Source of the DNA: Letharia columbiana
Lineage: Eukaryota; Ascomycota; Lecanoromycetes; Lecanorales; Parmeliaceae
DNA: 64,000 nucleotides
Direction of reading: 5' to 3'
Assembly: GCF_014066305.1 (NCBI RefSeq)
Contig: NW_023501060.1
Span: 62,001 to 126,000 of the forward strand
This document shows, piece after piece, positions 21,160 through 32,400 of this stretch. The notes below the pieces were generated by a model. The model was not told the origin of the DNA, ran no database searches, and saw nothing but the letters and a program-made list of their open reading frames with translations. Position 1 is the first letter of the stretch; each line of letters starts with the position of its first letter. Position numbers and translations under genes: made by a program.

Positions 21160-22130
21160 CTAGCCTGTTCCCCAGTAATTTTCCATAGTCTTTTTCAACG
21201 CCGCAATCATGACTGACTTCCGCATCACAGGCGTGTAAGTCTTGATATCCAGCACGTTCAAGCCTGCCTTTCCACAAGGGTATGCCACTGATCAACGTTC
21301 CGCTCCAATGCGCCATGCATAGTATACATCTGCAGATCCACTCTGGCCACCCACCAGTGTACGCCTGTGTATGGCAGTGCCATGTCATTAATCAGAACCC
21401 GGGAGTCCGCTTCCATAGCGGGAATGAGATCTTTGAGGATCTCCACTGCCTTTTCATCCGGCCAGTCGTGCAGGATTCTTCCAAGGTAGTAGATTGCGGC
21501 TCCTTCCCAAGAATGAGCCTAACTTCTTTGGTAGGGACTTAGGGTATGAACATACCTGTGACTGGTTGTGAATTGAAGAAGTTGTGGACCATGAACTCCA
21601 CGCCCTCACGCGGAAGGCTCATCAGCCGCTGGAACGTCCTGAATTCTTCAGGGACTGCTTCGCCCAGGGAAAGACTTCGAGATCTGAAATCATGGCTTTT
21701 TGCAAGGCTAGTTTATTACCTTCCGGGTGATTCTAATACTTTGTTTCTTGAAGAAAATCAGGGAGGTACCTGGAAGGACGGCAACGGAAGTGTTTTTTCT
21801 GCGCTCCCAAGTAAGATTTCTATCCTATCGAAAAAGAACGCGACTCACACATAGGGTACACTACCCTTAATGCTCGGATCTGTCAAGGCCCTGGTGGTAT
21901 TTTTGGAATAGTCTTTGCTGGTTTCTGTGATAATGCGATTTGCTGCTAAATATCGCATAATCCGGCCTAGGAGCAATGGTTCGGCTCCAGACGTTGCTGC
22001 AAGCTTCTCCACACTGAGAGGTTCATCGATCTTTGCAGGTGCTTCGAAAAGCCCGAGATCGCACCCACAGCGAATTACGGAAGACTCACCGGACCAGGTG
22101 GTCCAGAGGACGCAAACCTCGGATTGATTC
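21160..22130 (-). pseudogene. SAM-dependent O-methyltransferase relic
   Basis: Fungal plant-type O-methyltransferase. Right part: KIDEPLSVEKLAATSGAEPL then LGRIMRYLAANRIITETS (dimerisation/winged-helix domain). Middle: LPDFLQETKY, a TAG stop, NHPEGNKLALQKA, then a frameshift to EEFRTFQRLMSLPREG. Left part: FMVHNFFNSQPV, a short intron (GTATGT...TTAG), then YYLGRILHDWPDEKAVEILK, LIPAMEADSRVLINDM and WWVARVDLQMYTMHG, ending at 21160. The segment that normally carries the SAM-binding glycine motif (DVGGG) between the LMSLPREG-like and FMVHNFF-like blocks is missing. With a stop, a frameshift and this internal deletion, it is not functional. Intact relatives methylate hydroxyls of secondary metabolites. 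Confidence 0.75.
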
Positions 22131-22952
22131 TACATTGCTTGACCCAGATAATTGGTTGGGATTCTTTCTGGAACCCTGAGAGTCCAACGATTGCACTGTT
22201 AAACCGGAAGGGCATTAGTGGCGAGTTCGCTCACGGTCACGACTGGTATTGGCGTGGAGAAGAAACATGGAATGAAAGGACCACGTGCCCTACGAGAAAT
22301 GGAACAAAGACTTAAGAATGCTTCCAGACGAGTTTCCCGTCCATCTATTAAAGATCATACCCATGCCATTCCTAGTAACCAGATCCGCCTGCGCCAGAAC
22401 AGCCTTCGAAAGTATCTAAGCACACAAGGCAAATGTTTAAAATCGCGCTGTCTCCTCTATTGGCATCTTGCGCTTCGACCTTGACTTCAGCCAAGTGGCC
22501 CTGCGCCATCATTCTTCACCTTACGCCCGGCAGCTGGATTCGTCTCGGCCCCAGTGAGAAAGCAGGCGATAGCTATTCAAATTGACGCGGGTTATAACTT
22601 CGTTCTTTGGTTGACGGGCAGAAAATACGACACGAACAATTTCCGCCGAGAATACTCTCAAAGCGGGTCGAGAAAATTTCACAAGGTTGCACCCCTTGCC
22701 GAGATGTACACTTACCGAAGGAAAGAGCGTGAAGAAGGAAGATACCTGCAATTAGAAAATATGCGCCCGCCTTTCGTTGTTGGGCTGCTAAGTACTTTTT
22801 CCAAGATCCTGCTTCTATAATCTCCGCTGGAAATTCTCTTTTCAGTGAACTTATCTGGATGATCGGCACACAAATAAGTATCGCTCATAAGAAGCCAGAG
22901 CAACAGAATCGAATATTCTCCTCCAGGGTTGATTCCCTTCCCGCAAGTAGCT
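22131..22952. other. intergenic
   Basis: No recognisable gene; short overlapping frames only. Confidence 0.35.
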
Positions 22953-23353
22953 ATGCCATCAACCATCAGTCTCCGCCCGCCTCCAACCACTGGGCCCCGC
23001 CAAGCCGACTTTACACCACCAACCATTGACTGGCTCTCCGGTACATGGCACCTCACCCACTCAACCCTTTCCATGTGGAAAAGCAACCGCAATGTCACAA
23101 TGAATTACAGTATTGTCCCTGCTCTGAACGCTCAAGACCCGCCCAACAAGCTCGATGATACCACATCTTACCAACCCCTCACTTCCTCCAAATTCAAAAC
23201 CATTAACGGCGGGGATACGTGTGTATTCAAGGACAAAGGAGGGAAACCAGGAAGCAGTGGTGAGAGACATCGCATTGGGAGTGTTTGGGCTATGGGGATC
23301 TTGAGGACATGAGGACCGGTCAAGAGGTTTGGCTAGGGGAGATTCACGAGTGA
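22953..23353 (+). pseudogene. lipocalin-like domain protein, truncated and frameshifted
   Basis: Begins MPSTISLRPPPTTGPRQ; the block TIDWLSGTWHLTHSTLSMW then KSNRNVTMNY matches a fungal lipocalin-like family (small ligand-binding beta barrels, often in biosynthetic clusters). The first frame runs to 23312. The expected second motif SHWECLGYGDLE is found in another frame at about 23270-23353, after loss of the WDWRGKGWL-type segment. So the copy has an internal deletion plus a frameshift and is shorter than the family norm (about 200 residues). Confidence 0.6.
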
Positions 23354-23873
23354 GGTCTTGAGGAATTAAAGCAGGCCCACTCCGCGGTGAGTAGCCATCC
23401 TTCTAACGATGGCAGAAGGCTAGAAGACAGAGAAAGCAGCGCCAAGAAGTATCGTCGGTTTTCCACTGTTTCTTGTACATGTTTCGACTTTCCCGTTCCT
23501 TCTCGCGCTCCACTGAATTTGCCGCCATCTTTTCGCGGAATGACATCAATTTCCACCATGGTGTTGAAGTACGCAAAGCGAGGTCCGTTCTTCTCCAATA
23601 AGCCATAGTCTGCAATAGCTTCGAGGCAATTCAAAGTAATTAAAATGACGAGGACTACCACAGTCGTTTCGAACACACGTACTAAGTCCTTTACCTTTCA
23701 CGAGATTGCTGTAAGGCAGAAGCACAAATATCTTCCCTTTCTCCCTTGAGCATGAGAAGCATATTATTCTCAACCGTCACTAGCCTGGAGCTGCCGACTT
23801 TCATTAAAATCCATCCCTTTTTCGCCACTGTCTTCCTCCCAGAATCCCTCCTTCATCTTCCTGGTCCATCACC
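23354..23873. other. intergenic
   Basis: Nothing recognised. Confidence 0.35.
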
Positions 23874-24343
23874 ATGCATCTCAGCCTCTACCTCGTTCAC
23901 ACAGCACTCCTAAACTACCGCCGCCGTTGCCAGAGCTTCAGTGATCTCGACCCGAATGAACCACGAGTTGGCGAAACGGCATTTCTGGTGCAACGGAGGT
24001 GAGGCGACCAGTCCGAAATAACGCATGTCGCTAAGCGCAGCCAGTGGATTCCAAGAACATCTGCCCTGAAGCCCAGACCATGGTCCCCATCGACGAGTAC
24101 GCCTGCGACGCCATCTCCAGTGCTGGAAGGATGAGCCAGATATCGCCACCTGTCAACGGCGAGGAGAGTACCACTTGCCAGCAGCAGGCGCCCGCTGAAA
24201 AGCTGTCGACTCGACTGGCCGTTCAGGGGAGTTTGGAGTCTAGCCCTATAGTTGGCTCTACTGTACCGATGCATTTGACGTGTACGGAAATTGATGGCGC
24301 GACTGGATCTTCCCTTCTGTTGAACTGCACGACGGCAGCTTGA
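23874..24343 (+). pseudogene. possible relic of a small secreted protein
   Basis: ATG with a hydrophobic start (MHLSLYLVHTALL), then in a shifted frame TTAAVARASVISTR and HFWCNGG, then, after a possible intron (GTGAGG...GCGCAG), a third frame with ICPEAQTMVPIDEYACDAIS and LTCTEIDGATGSSLLLNC to 24343. The Cys pattern and hydrophobic start suggest a secreted protein. The parts do not join in one frame, so I treat it as a relic or a misread gene. Antisense frame complement(23915..24397) is regarded as a shadow. Confidence 0.28.
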
Positions 24344-25272
24344 TTGAGGATGTGCGGTGGACATGTTTGTATGTAGGGAGATAGAGGTGCCGTGCAACTT
24401 TCAGGACTGCCTTCGTTTCTTGGACAGAGATTGTGGGTTATGTCATTGATCAAGAGCATCGTCGAACTTATCTTTGAGAGTGCACGCCTTATAAACATCT
24501 TAGCCCTCTCCGCAATTGCTTTATAGGTACAAGTTCTTTGCTTATCCCTCTTGCCCTCTTTACTCTCATCTCATTTCTTCCACATCTCACCAAGAGTACC
24601 GGCAGGAGCATCTTGGTCTCTCGGTACTCGGTCTTTATCGAGTGGAGTGTTGTGGAGTAAAGTACTCCATTGAAGAACGCCATGATTTTGTAATGTCCAG
24701 AAATTTCGGGATGCTGCGCCGATATTCACATCTGTCAAAGGCTTTGATTCTACGAAGCACAGATCAGAGGTAGGGACACGGTATCTCAATGTAAACAATT
24801 GCAGGTCCATTATACATATAACGGCCAAGGCTTATCGGAGAAGATGCGAACATAGCATGCCGATCTTGAGGTGATGTTGGATGATGAGGGTAGTCACCGT
24901 CGCTGTGCTCGGATGGAGGGGCCAGCAAGCATTTCGAATATCATTGACGTCCATAGTCATCAATAAAGATAGATGCAAGAACAACGATAGAAAGGCCATG
25001 AATAGCTTCCAGCTCCAGGGCAAGCGCAAGGGCACATTCATCAGAGAGCCTGAAGGGAATACGGGGACCAGCGCACGTGACTTATCTCCGCTGAGTCAGC
25101 AAAAATGTGTTGTGCTCGAGCCCACCTCCTCTCTACTCAAGGTATTCCACGCCGTCGCGACAATGGACGCACAGCTCGATCGGCTCAGTCTCTTGGCACC
25201 AAACCCTTTGAGACAATCTGAACATAGTCTCGGTGTTCTGCCGCTAACTCGCATACATACTAAGGGTGTCCA
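24344..25272. other. intergenic upstream of the helicase gene
   Basis: Contains a 168-codon + frame (24881..25387) overlapping the helicase first exon in another frame; no motif supports it. Confidence 0.4.
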
Positions 25273-27880
25273 ATGCCTGGGAGGAAAGCACCGAAAGTCG
25301 CGTATGCCGTCTTCGTCGGACGCAACCCTGGCGTATACAGCACGTGGTATGATTCGCTTGCACTCTTTCACAGGTCCGATATACTGATCTCGCGCTAGGT
25401 CTGAAGCCGAGAAAGAGGTCAAAGGTTTCTCGCGACCCATCCATAGAGGCTATACACTTGAGGAGGGAGGCCGCGCCAGGGCAGAAAGAGAATTTGGGGC
25501 ATTCGAGGCGAAGACGGCGTTGAGGGAAGAAAAAACAATCGAAAATGTGTGCCATACAATCGAGGAGCCAAAGATAATGCCTAATCAGTCATCGGAGGAA
25601 CCGGTTCGCGCTTACGTCTCAGGGCACATGCCCCAAGCATCGACGCCTCGCTATTGCGTCGCTCGACAGCTTGAGACCCCTCCCAATACCCTCATTAGGC
25701 AGAAAAGGGAGAGGCCGGCTTCCTGGGAATCCGATAACGACTTGCCCAAGGAAGCAATATGTGTGGGCGATGATGGCACACCAGAAGAAGCTGCGAGCCT
25801 CAAGTCACAGCATACACACGTTCATATCACATCTTATACAGCACTGTCTGCAAATATATCCTTCTGCGATGCAGATGATTGCACCATTGAGGATAGCAGT
25901 TCAGCCGGTGAATCGCACTTAATCCCCGATGACACCAGCTCCGACGACCAAAGTTCTAGTGACGGCAGCACCAGCTCCGATGAGAACCGCTCCTTTGGTA
26001 ATACTGCAGGGGAAGCTGATGTCAGCGGTCAGGTGCTCCTTGCCACGGACAGTGAAGACGACAGCGGCACCTCTACACTACCATTCGACAACTCTAGCAG
26101 TGGAGATGAGAGCGCGGGCCAGGAAACACACCCTCAACTGCCGGTGCCTAAATATGCAGATCTCAACGAAGTAATATCTCATGATCGCAACATCGCCACA
26201 GATCAACCAAACGTCGCATTGGACTGTCTCAGCCCAGCTCAAGATTACATTCCATTGGGTACATATTCTGACTATGGCGATAGCCTTGACGATCCGGCCG
26301 TGCTGGACCGCATTTCTGCCAACGGCCCAAGGATCGAGCCACGCCTATGCGATGAGCAGCTCGCTCTTGTTCAGCTCATCATGAGCGGCAAAAATGTCTT
26401 CTACACGGGCTCGGCAGGCTGCGGCAAGTCAACCGTTTTAAAGCATTTCGTCACTCTGCTCAGAAAAGAAGGGAGAAAGGTTGATATATTAGCTCCCACT
26501 GGTAGGGCTGCACTGGAGGTGAATGGCAGGACTTTGCACAATTACGCCGGCTGGATCCCGCGCTCTCTCGGTCAGCCGCTGCGGAACCTAGAGAACAATG
26601 CTCGCGGTAAAAAGGTGCGGAAGAGACTCAGGGCGACGGACGTTTTGATCATTGATGAGATCAGCATGGTGGCAAATCATGTTTTCGAGCGCCTCAATTG
26701 CATAATGAAATCCGCAAGGGATAGCAAGAAGCCTTTCGGAGGAGTTCAAATCATAGTGACTGGCGACTTTTGCCAGCTCCCTCCCGTCAACGGATTCGGA
26801 TATTGCTTGATATGCGGCACCAACTTGGGACCTGTCTCCTGGGAAGGTAGACTTAAGTGCGTCAAGTGCTTAGCGGAGTTTGAGGAAACTGACAGGTGGG
26901 CTTTTCGCAGCGCTGCGTGGACAGAGTGCAATTTTGAACACGTCAACCTCGAAGTCATTCACCGACAGGAGGACGCTAAATTCAAGGCATTGCTCGAGAA
27001 GCGTAGGCTTGGCGAACCTTACAGCGTCGACGAAAAACGGCTTTTACTTGAGCATGCTTCCGAAACCAGAGATGCTGTCAGACTATTCCCAAGGAGAGTA
27101 GACGTAAAGACCATTAATGACAAGAAACTTGCGCAGCTTCCAGGGCGGGCTTTGACATATTTGTGCGTTGACAACTTTTATTGGAATTCAGAACATGACA
27201 CCCTCAGAGACAAAAAAAATCGCTGCCCGGAGCCGATGAACCACACCTTGGAAGCCCTGGAAGAGCATCATTTCGAGCCAAAACTTGTACTTAAGGAAGG
27301 GATGCTTGTTATACTTCTTGTCAATTGGGATCTTGACTCGGGTCTAGCCAATGGCAGCCAAGGAACTATCGTTGGCTTCGAAAAACATGACCTGAAGCTG
27401 TTTCCCGAAGTGCCACGTGACTGGGATAATTCAAGCCGCAAGAATGGGTTGGTCAGGTTATTCGCCAAACGCACAGCTGTACAAGAGTGGCCCATCGTGC
27501 AGTTTCACAATGGTAGGAAAAGAACCATTTACCCACGATGTATGATGAACGAGCTCGGCGACGATGAACCGTATAGCTTGCTCTCCAGGACACAAATCCC
27601 GTTGATGGCTGCATGGGCGATGACAGTGCACAAGGCGCAGGGAATGACGCTGTCACGTGTGATCGTTGATTTGAGGCATTCGTTCGAGCCGGGCCAAGAC
27701 TATGTTGCGCTTTCAAGGGCTGAGACTCTAGGAGGTTTGAAGGTTGAAGGGCTACCGACAGTAAATAGGGGTCCTGACAAGCAAGTGATTGAGTTCCTGA
27801 GGGAAAACAATCTCATGCCAGCCATGGACTGGGACGAGTGCAGTGACGCGGAGAGCGAGCAAGTGAAGGAGATTGGATGA
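25273..27880 (+). CDS. PIF1-like DNA helicase with N-terminal RNase H1-type hybrid-binding domain
   Basis: Two exons, 25273..25346 and 25399..27880; the 52-bp intron GTATGA...ATACTGATC...GCTAG keeps phase; 851 residues. Exon 1 plus the start of exon 2 encode VAYAVFVGRNPGVYSTW followed by SEAEKEVKGFSRPIHRGYT. This is the RNase H1 N-terminal/caulimovirus-viroplasmin fold that binds RNA:DNA hybrids or dsRNA. A Ser/Asp-rich linker of about 270 residues follows. Helicase motifs: Walker A FYTGSAGCGKSTVLKHF, LAPTGRAALEVNGRTLHNY (Ia), DVLIIDEISMV (II), QIIVTGDFCQLPPV (III), a CLICG...CVKC zinc ribbon, INLEVIHRQ-like VNLEVIHRQ (IV), GMLVILLVNWDLDSGLANGS, TVHKAQGMTLSRVIVDL (V) and DYVALSRAETL (VI). Likely a nuclear 5'-3' superfamily 1B helicase acting on replication/telomere or R-loop substrates. 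A single-copy host gene or a relic of a Helitron are both possible; no Rep domain is present. Confidence 0.88.
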
Positions 27881-29193
27881 AGACTACACTCAATATCGAG
27901 AGGGTGTATGCACGTAGTGATGGCAGGTGGGACCGGGGAAGAGCCGGGCTGCATGGAAAAGGTATTGCAACTTGCAAATGACCTGACAAAACACGCGGAT
28001 ATCCAAAGGATCAGTCGCCGCTTCACTGCAGCCACTACTCGCAGTCGGGACATTTCCCCGAAGCCTTATCGCTCCTACCGTCACATTGACCTTGAAAACT
28101 CACAAGCTTGCAATTTTCAATTGCCCTCGGGGGTTTCACATTGATTGCCGGAATCTGCATGATGAACTGCTAGATCGCTAGATATGCTTGCTCAGCTTCT
28201 GCTCAATATTGCAATCCTTCTCGGGTTATTCCTATCTCAGCTGAGCTTTTGCAATCATTTTCGTGAGGAGAAATGTAGACGATTGATCTACTTGAATATG
28301 AAAAAATGCCCAGGCAGTCGGAACCAGAGTCGCTCTGACAAGTTTAGACGGCAGAAAGATCCTTTCGCCGCCGCAATATGCCGTTTCACCTAAGTAAGAA
28401 GACACTTTCGTTGAGTGAAGGAGTTTCCTGCTCCCGGACTATGGCATGTGACCCCAATTTGGTACCAGGCAGTAAGGCTTCACTCCAAAATGTACGAGCC
28501 CTCGCACTTGTTGAGCCGAGTAGTGCTAGCAGGGAGGCAGCGGCAGCTTCTCAATTGAGGAATCACTGACATAAGATACACATTCAACACTGATTGTATG
28601 GCACCGCCACTGGGAAGATGATGGTGTAGGTCCAGTTGTGTTCACAAGTCACAACCGGCCCTCCTGCACGATTGAGTTGTCTTGGCAAGTTTTACCGGCC
28701 TAGATTAGAAGCTAAGCCTATTTGAGGTTTTGAGCACCGCCAGCCTTGAAACTTTCCTGTACATTCGGTCATGAAAACGCTTCAGCCTGTCAGCGCGTAG
28801 AATTGTCGACCTTGGCCAAAACTAGGTCGTAAGCCAGAATTTGATCTATTAATCCTTCAGTCTTAATCTTGAATAGCTCGTCACTCGCATACGCCAAAAC
28901 TTTCACTCACTATGGCTTCGTCATATACGCCAGAGCCATTATTCACACATACCCCTTTCCACACTCTACCCCTTGGTCTCCCAGCGCTACGTGCAACATA
29001 TATACCATCCCCGAATCCTAAAGAACAGCGTGGGCAATATTTGCATCACCAGTGGACCGAAGAGCATGGATGACACGCCTGAATAGTGCAGCGCTATAAC
29101 GAGGTCTTATAAGAGTGCCTTACCATTTGTCCGGTCACTGAAGCTCAGCTCGTGAGCGACAAGCCAAGGTGAAAACCAAGTACCGAAGAAGAA
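27881..29193. other. intergenic, nothing recognised
   Basis: 1.3 kb of sequence with only short frames. Confidence 0.4.
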
Positions 29194-29961
29194 GTGGAGA
29201 GGTATGAGAACACCTTGCCGATGTATGACGAAGATTGGCAGGTAGAAAAAAGAGGCCTGCTCTTGATGGCTATGATCAAAGATGCTGCTCTTCTACCGTG
29301 GTCGGGCGACAAAGCCAAGGAGCTTCTAGGTCTCCCATCAATCACGTCGAGAATCGAGTGGAATGTAGAGCCCGATGATGGAACCATGGCATTTGGCATC
29401 TAGGGACTCGACGGTAAAAGATCACGAGCTCCTCACTTTCAAGCCACTCACTGACCCTCACCTAGGCAGCAAGCTCATCAATAACAGCAACGAACCTTCA
29501 GCTAGGACACCCATTTTGAGACAGAAAAAGTTGCCGCGGTGAATCTATCATATCATCAAATGGCGCCTTACCGCCAGACGTTGAGTATGCTCTACTACGA
29601 TCTCGACAAGGCCGGCTACGCACACGACAAGCAAATCCTGGATCACTGGGCTGGCAGAAGCTTCTCCGCGGGCATCGCAAGAACTCTGAGAGCCTGCTTC
29701 GCTTACCAAACTGCGCTCATCAATGCTCGTGTGGCCCCTCAATTTGATAGAAACGACTCACTTTCGGCAATGGTGGCTATGACCTGTACACAAGACTCCA
29801 AGAATGGTGGCAATGTTATCATTTCGGAATTTGGAAGATAGGGTTTTCTACAGCCAGGCGATGTGATGTTCCTTCGTGCTTCTATAATTGAACATTGTAT
29901 CTTTGCCTATGAAGGCCAACGGTACTCCTTCGTGCATGCCATTCCTAAGAATCTGCTGTGA
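29194..29961 (+). pseudogene. 2OG-Fe(II)-oxygenase-like relic
   Basis: Three short frames in order. The last two join after one frame break at about 29840: RVAPQFDRNDSLSAMVAMTC, NGGNVIISEFG, then LQPGDVMFLRASIIEHCIFA and YEGQRYSFVHAI. The layout resembles the C-terminal half of a fungal 2OG-Fe(II) oxygenase fold (metal ligand strand, GG-x-L-x-x-E-x-G turn, GD-V-x-F-x-R-S, then R-x-S-x-V-H). The usual HxD metal motif is FDRND here, so catalysis is unlikely. The 69-codon frame at 29194 may be its N-terminal part. Family assignment rests on pattern memory only. Confidence 0.4.
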
Positions 29962-31257
29962 CGCCTATCCAGCAGCATCTCTTCGACTTTGGGCAAATAG
30001 CAAAGAGCAGAGGATGCGGCCGAGGGGGCCTCTGACTCCAGAGAACGTGCAGAGTGCCCATTCTATTTAAAACTTTTCCGAACATGAAGACATATCTCTC
30101 GGATTGGGTAAAGAGTATAAAGTGCCACGATGTCCAAGCCGTTCGAGAGTGGTCTAATGGGCAGGGCTGAGAACCTTATTGCAAGGTGGATTATGCCGAG
30201 GACTGAGTGTATGGTACCTTTCTACTTCTTGCCGTTGACCACCCTGATACAATTTCAAGAACCTTGCCCGATTATGGCACATAATCCGCGTTTCAAATCG
30301 GTCTCTGTTTGTGCCGTGAGTTTGGCATGCTACATTGGTGAAGACGTTGGGCACTGTTGATGTTGAGCTCAAAGTTACAAGTCCGAAAAGTCGACTAGAG
30401 GAGACAATAACGTACCCTAGCTATCCAATTCATTGATCTATTATAATGTCGCTACCACAAGCTGAGTAAGATATCTTCACCGCAATGGAATAAACACTGC
30501 CTCACAAGTTAGGGACCTCATGAGGTGACACAGCTAAGTCATGTCTGGACACCATTCATTGCTTTTCAAAATCACTTCTCTATGTTCACTCTAGCATTTC
30601 ATAAACTGTGAGTACATGAGTCTCCATGTTCACTCCAGCAATTCACAGACTGTATGAGTCCATGAGTCACATAGCGTCTCGTGAATTGTTGCGGCCTTCA
30701 CTACCTCCCTGTGAATGCTGAAGAGCATCCTAAAGTATTTAAACCCCCCAATTTCCAACAAAACCCTCCTTCCTACACATCTCTTTTGACAATGCATCTA
30801 CCATGTACTACCACCAACTACATCTCAAGCCAGTCATAGCGACTCATTCTTCTTCTTGTTTGCTGCAAAGGCCGTGTCATACCTTGACGCTTGCATGTCG
30901 ACTGTTGCCCTGGTTGAAGAACCACGTTTTCTTTGGTGCTAGTTGCGGTTGGTGCCTTAGAAACTAAATGCGAGCTTGCTTATATGGAATTCATTTCTAT
31001 GAATACATCTTTCAGATGTCCTCCTGCTATGAGCGATGCTGAAACTCATGCTGCAATCAAGTTTGCTTTTCATGTCATACATATATATCACAAGTGTAGA
31101 TCAAGTCACTTGGGAAGCGAGGATTTAAAACCTTATTTCCGGGCGCGGATTCAAACCCACATTCACTTAATCACCACCACACTTTTGTTCTTTTCACCCA
31201 CCAACACACGTACAAACCTTGCCTCAGACTAACAGCATTCTGCTCTGGCTTCATGTC
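29962..31257. other. gene-poor region
   Basis: No gene recognised. Holds two adjacent 45-bp imperfect repeats (30583..30671). Confidence 0.4.
30583..30671. repeat. two tandem 44-45-bp imperfect repeats
   Basis: Both units start TGTTCACTC(T/C)AGCA and run through ATTCA...ACTGTGAGT-like sequence to CATGAGTC. Confidence 0.7.
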
Positions 31258-31695
31258 ATCGTCTGCGTGGCCCTGCGGGCCACCAAGTACTTGTGGCTGT
31301 CGTTGTTCCTGTTGCCTCCGCTGCTGCTGGTAGGTACTTTGAAGACGTGCTTGGCTAAGAAGGCTTGATAGCTCCTTCCGCCGCTATTCCCGTCCCCTCT
31401 CGTGAGTGGAAGAGATGCCTGGTACTTGAGAGGTTGCGCTGCTGTGCGTGCGCTCGCACGTGATCCTCGTGCGGTCTACACCGCTCCGCCTGCTGGCTCG
31501 CGCCAGCGTAAGTGCGGGCGGTGCTCAAGCGGGGGTCACCCCTGCGTGGCTGACCCGTCTCCCCCCAATTACCAAGCAGCCGTCCTTGCTGCGGCCGCCT
31601 CTGGCGGGGATGTTCGCCGCGCCTTGCGCGCTTGGGACGGTATGAGATATTTTGACTGGTATGTGCTAGGGTATGTAGCTGACATGAGTAGCTGC
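31258..31695 (+). repeat. dispersed C-rich repeat, copy A (zinc-knuckle-like coding relic)
   Basis: Shares with copies B and C the block from GTGAGTGGAAGAGATGC to CTGACATGAGTAGC, and with B an upstream GGCCCTGCGGGCCACCAA. The + frame reads RKCGRCSSGGHPCVADPSPP then YQAAVLAAAASGGDVRRALRAW. The C-x2-C-x6-C pattern is a zinc-knuckle-like cluster seen in fungal retroelement or domesticated repeat proteins. No flanking LTR was found. Confidence 0.75.
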
Positions 31696-31703
31696 CCGCC
31701 GCG

Positions 31704-31830
31704 CCGCCGCCCCTGCTCCCGCCGCTGCCCTTCTCGCTGCCCCTATCGCTGCCCTTCTCGCTGCCCCTGTCGCTGCCCTTCTCGCTGCCCCTTCGCTGCC
31801 CCTCTCGCTGCCCCTGCTGCTAGGCCCTCC
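31704..31830 (+). repeat. tandem repeat of CTTCTCGCTGCCCCTNTCGCTGCC type
   Basis: About six units of 12/24 bp, directly downstream of copy A. In the + frame it encodes a CPSRCPYRCPSRCP-type Cys/Pro/Arg repeat. Confidence 0.8.
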
Positions 31831-32092
31831 CGCCGTTTGGTGGGTCTTCTTGGTAAGAGGTTACTTTCCAGCTTAAGAGAACAGGTAGGCTAATGCTAGA
31901 CAGTGGTGGTGGTGTGTGTAACCCTTACGGTCACTTTTCTTGTGGTGCGTGGCGCTTCGGCGCTTTAGGATATGCCTGCGGGCTTCTTAGCTGTTTTCAC
32001 TGGGCCTTTTGGCCACAATTCATTCGCCCGCCCGGGCCCCTCTGCTACTACTGCTTCCGTGGTCTACCTCGCTTCTTGATCCCCCTTGACGA

Positions 32093-32400
32093 TTACGCCT
32101 TTAGCTTTATCTTGGGTGCTAATTTATGTAACTTCTTTACTCGCTCGAAGTCCTTAATTACGCCTTTAGCATTTTCGAGGTACTTTATTGATTCCCACGA
32201 AGCTTCGTAAGGTGGGGAGTCTTTCCAGTCAATAAGATACTTAGTCTCGCCTTTACGAACTCTTTTGTCTAGCACCTTATTGACCTCCCACTCTTCTTCT
32301 TCATCAATCAAGACTGCTTACGGCTCTGGATCATTGTCACGCGAGTACCACGGCTCTAGTAGCGATACATGAAATAGCTCTTTGTTCTAAAAGACTACTA
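32093..32400 (-). mobile_element. Ty3/gypsy chromovirus fragment: integrase tail and chromodomain
   Basis: Frame complement(32093..32311) encodes 72 residues: EEEEWEVNKVLDKRVRKGET then KYLIDWKDSPPYEASWESIKY and LENAKGVIKDFE. This is a chromodomain with the aromatic W residues and the ExTW-like motif. Just upstream, after a stop, ELFHVSLLEPWYSRD is the typical integrase C-terminal end of chromoviruses. No reverse transcriptase or LTR is present nearby, so only the 3' end of pol survives. The chromodomain of such elements targets integration to modified chromatin. Confidence 0.85.

Noticed and set aside
23915..24397. 160-codon minus frame
   Set aside because: No motif; the plus strand shows a better, though broken, secreted-type pattern.
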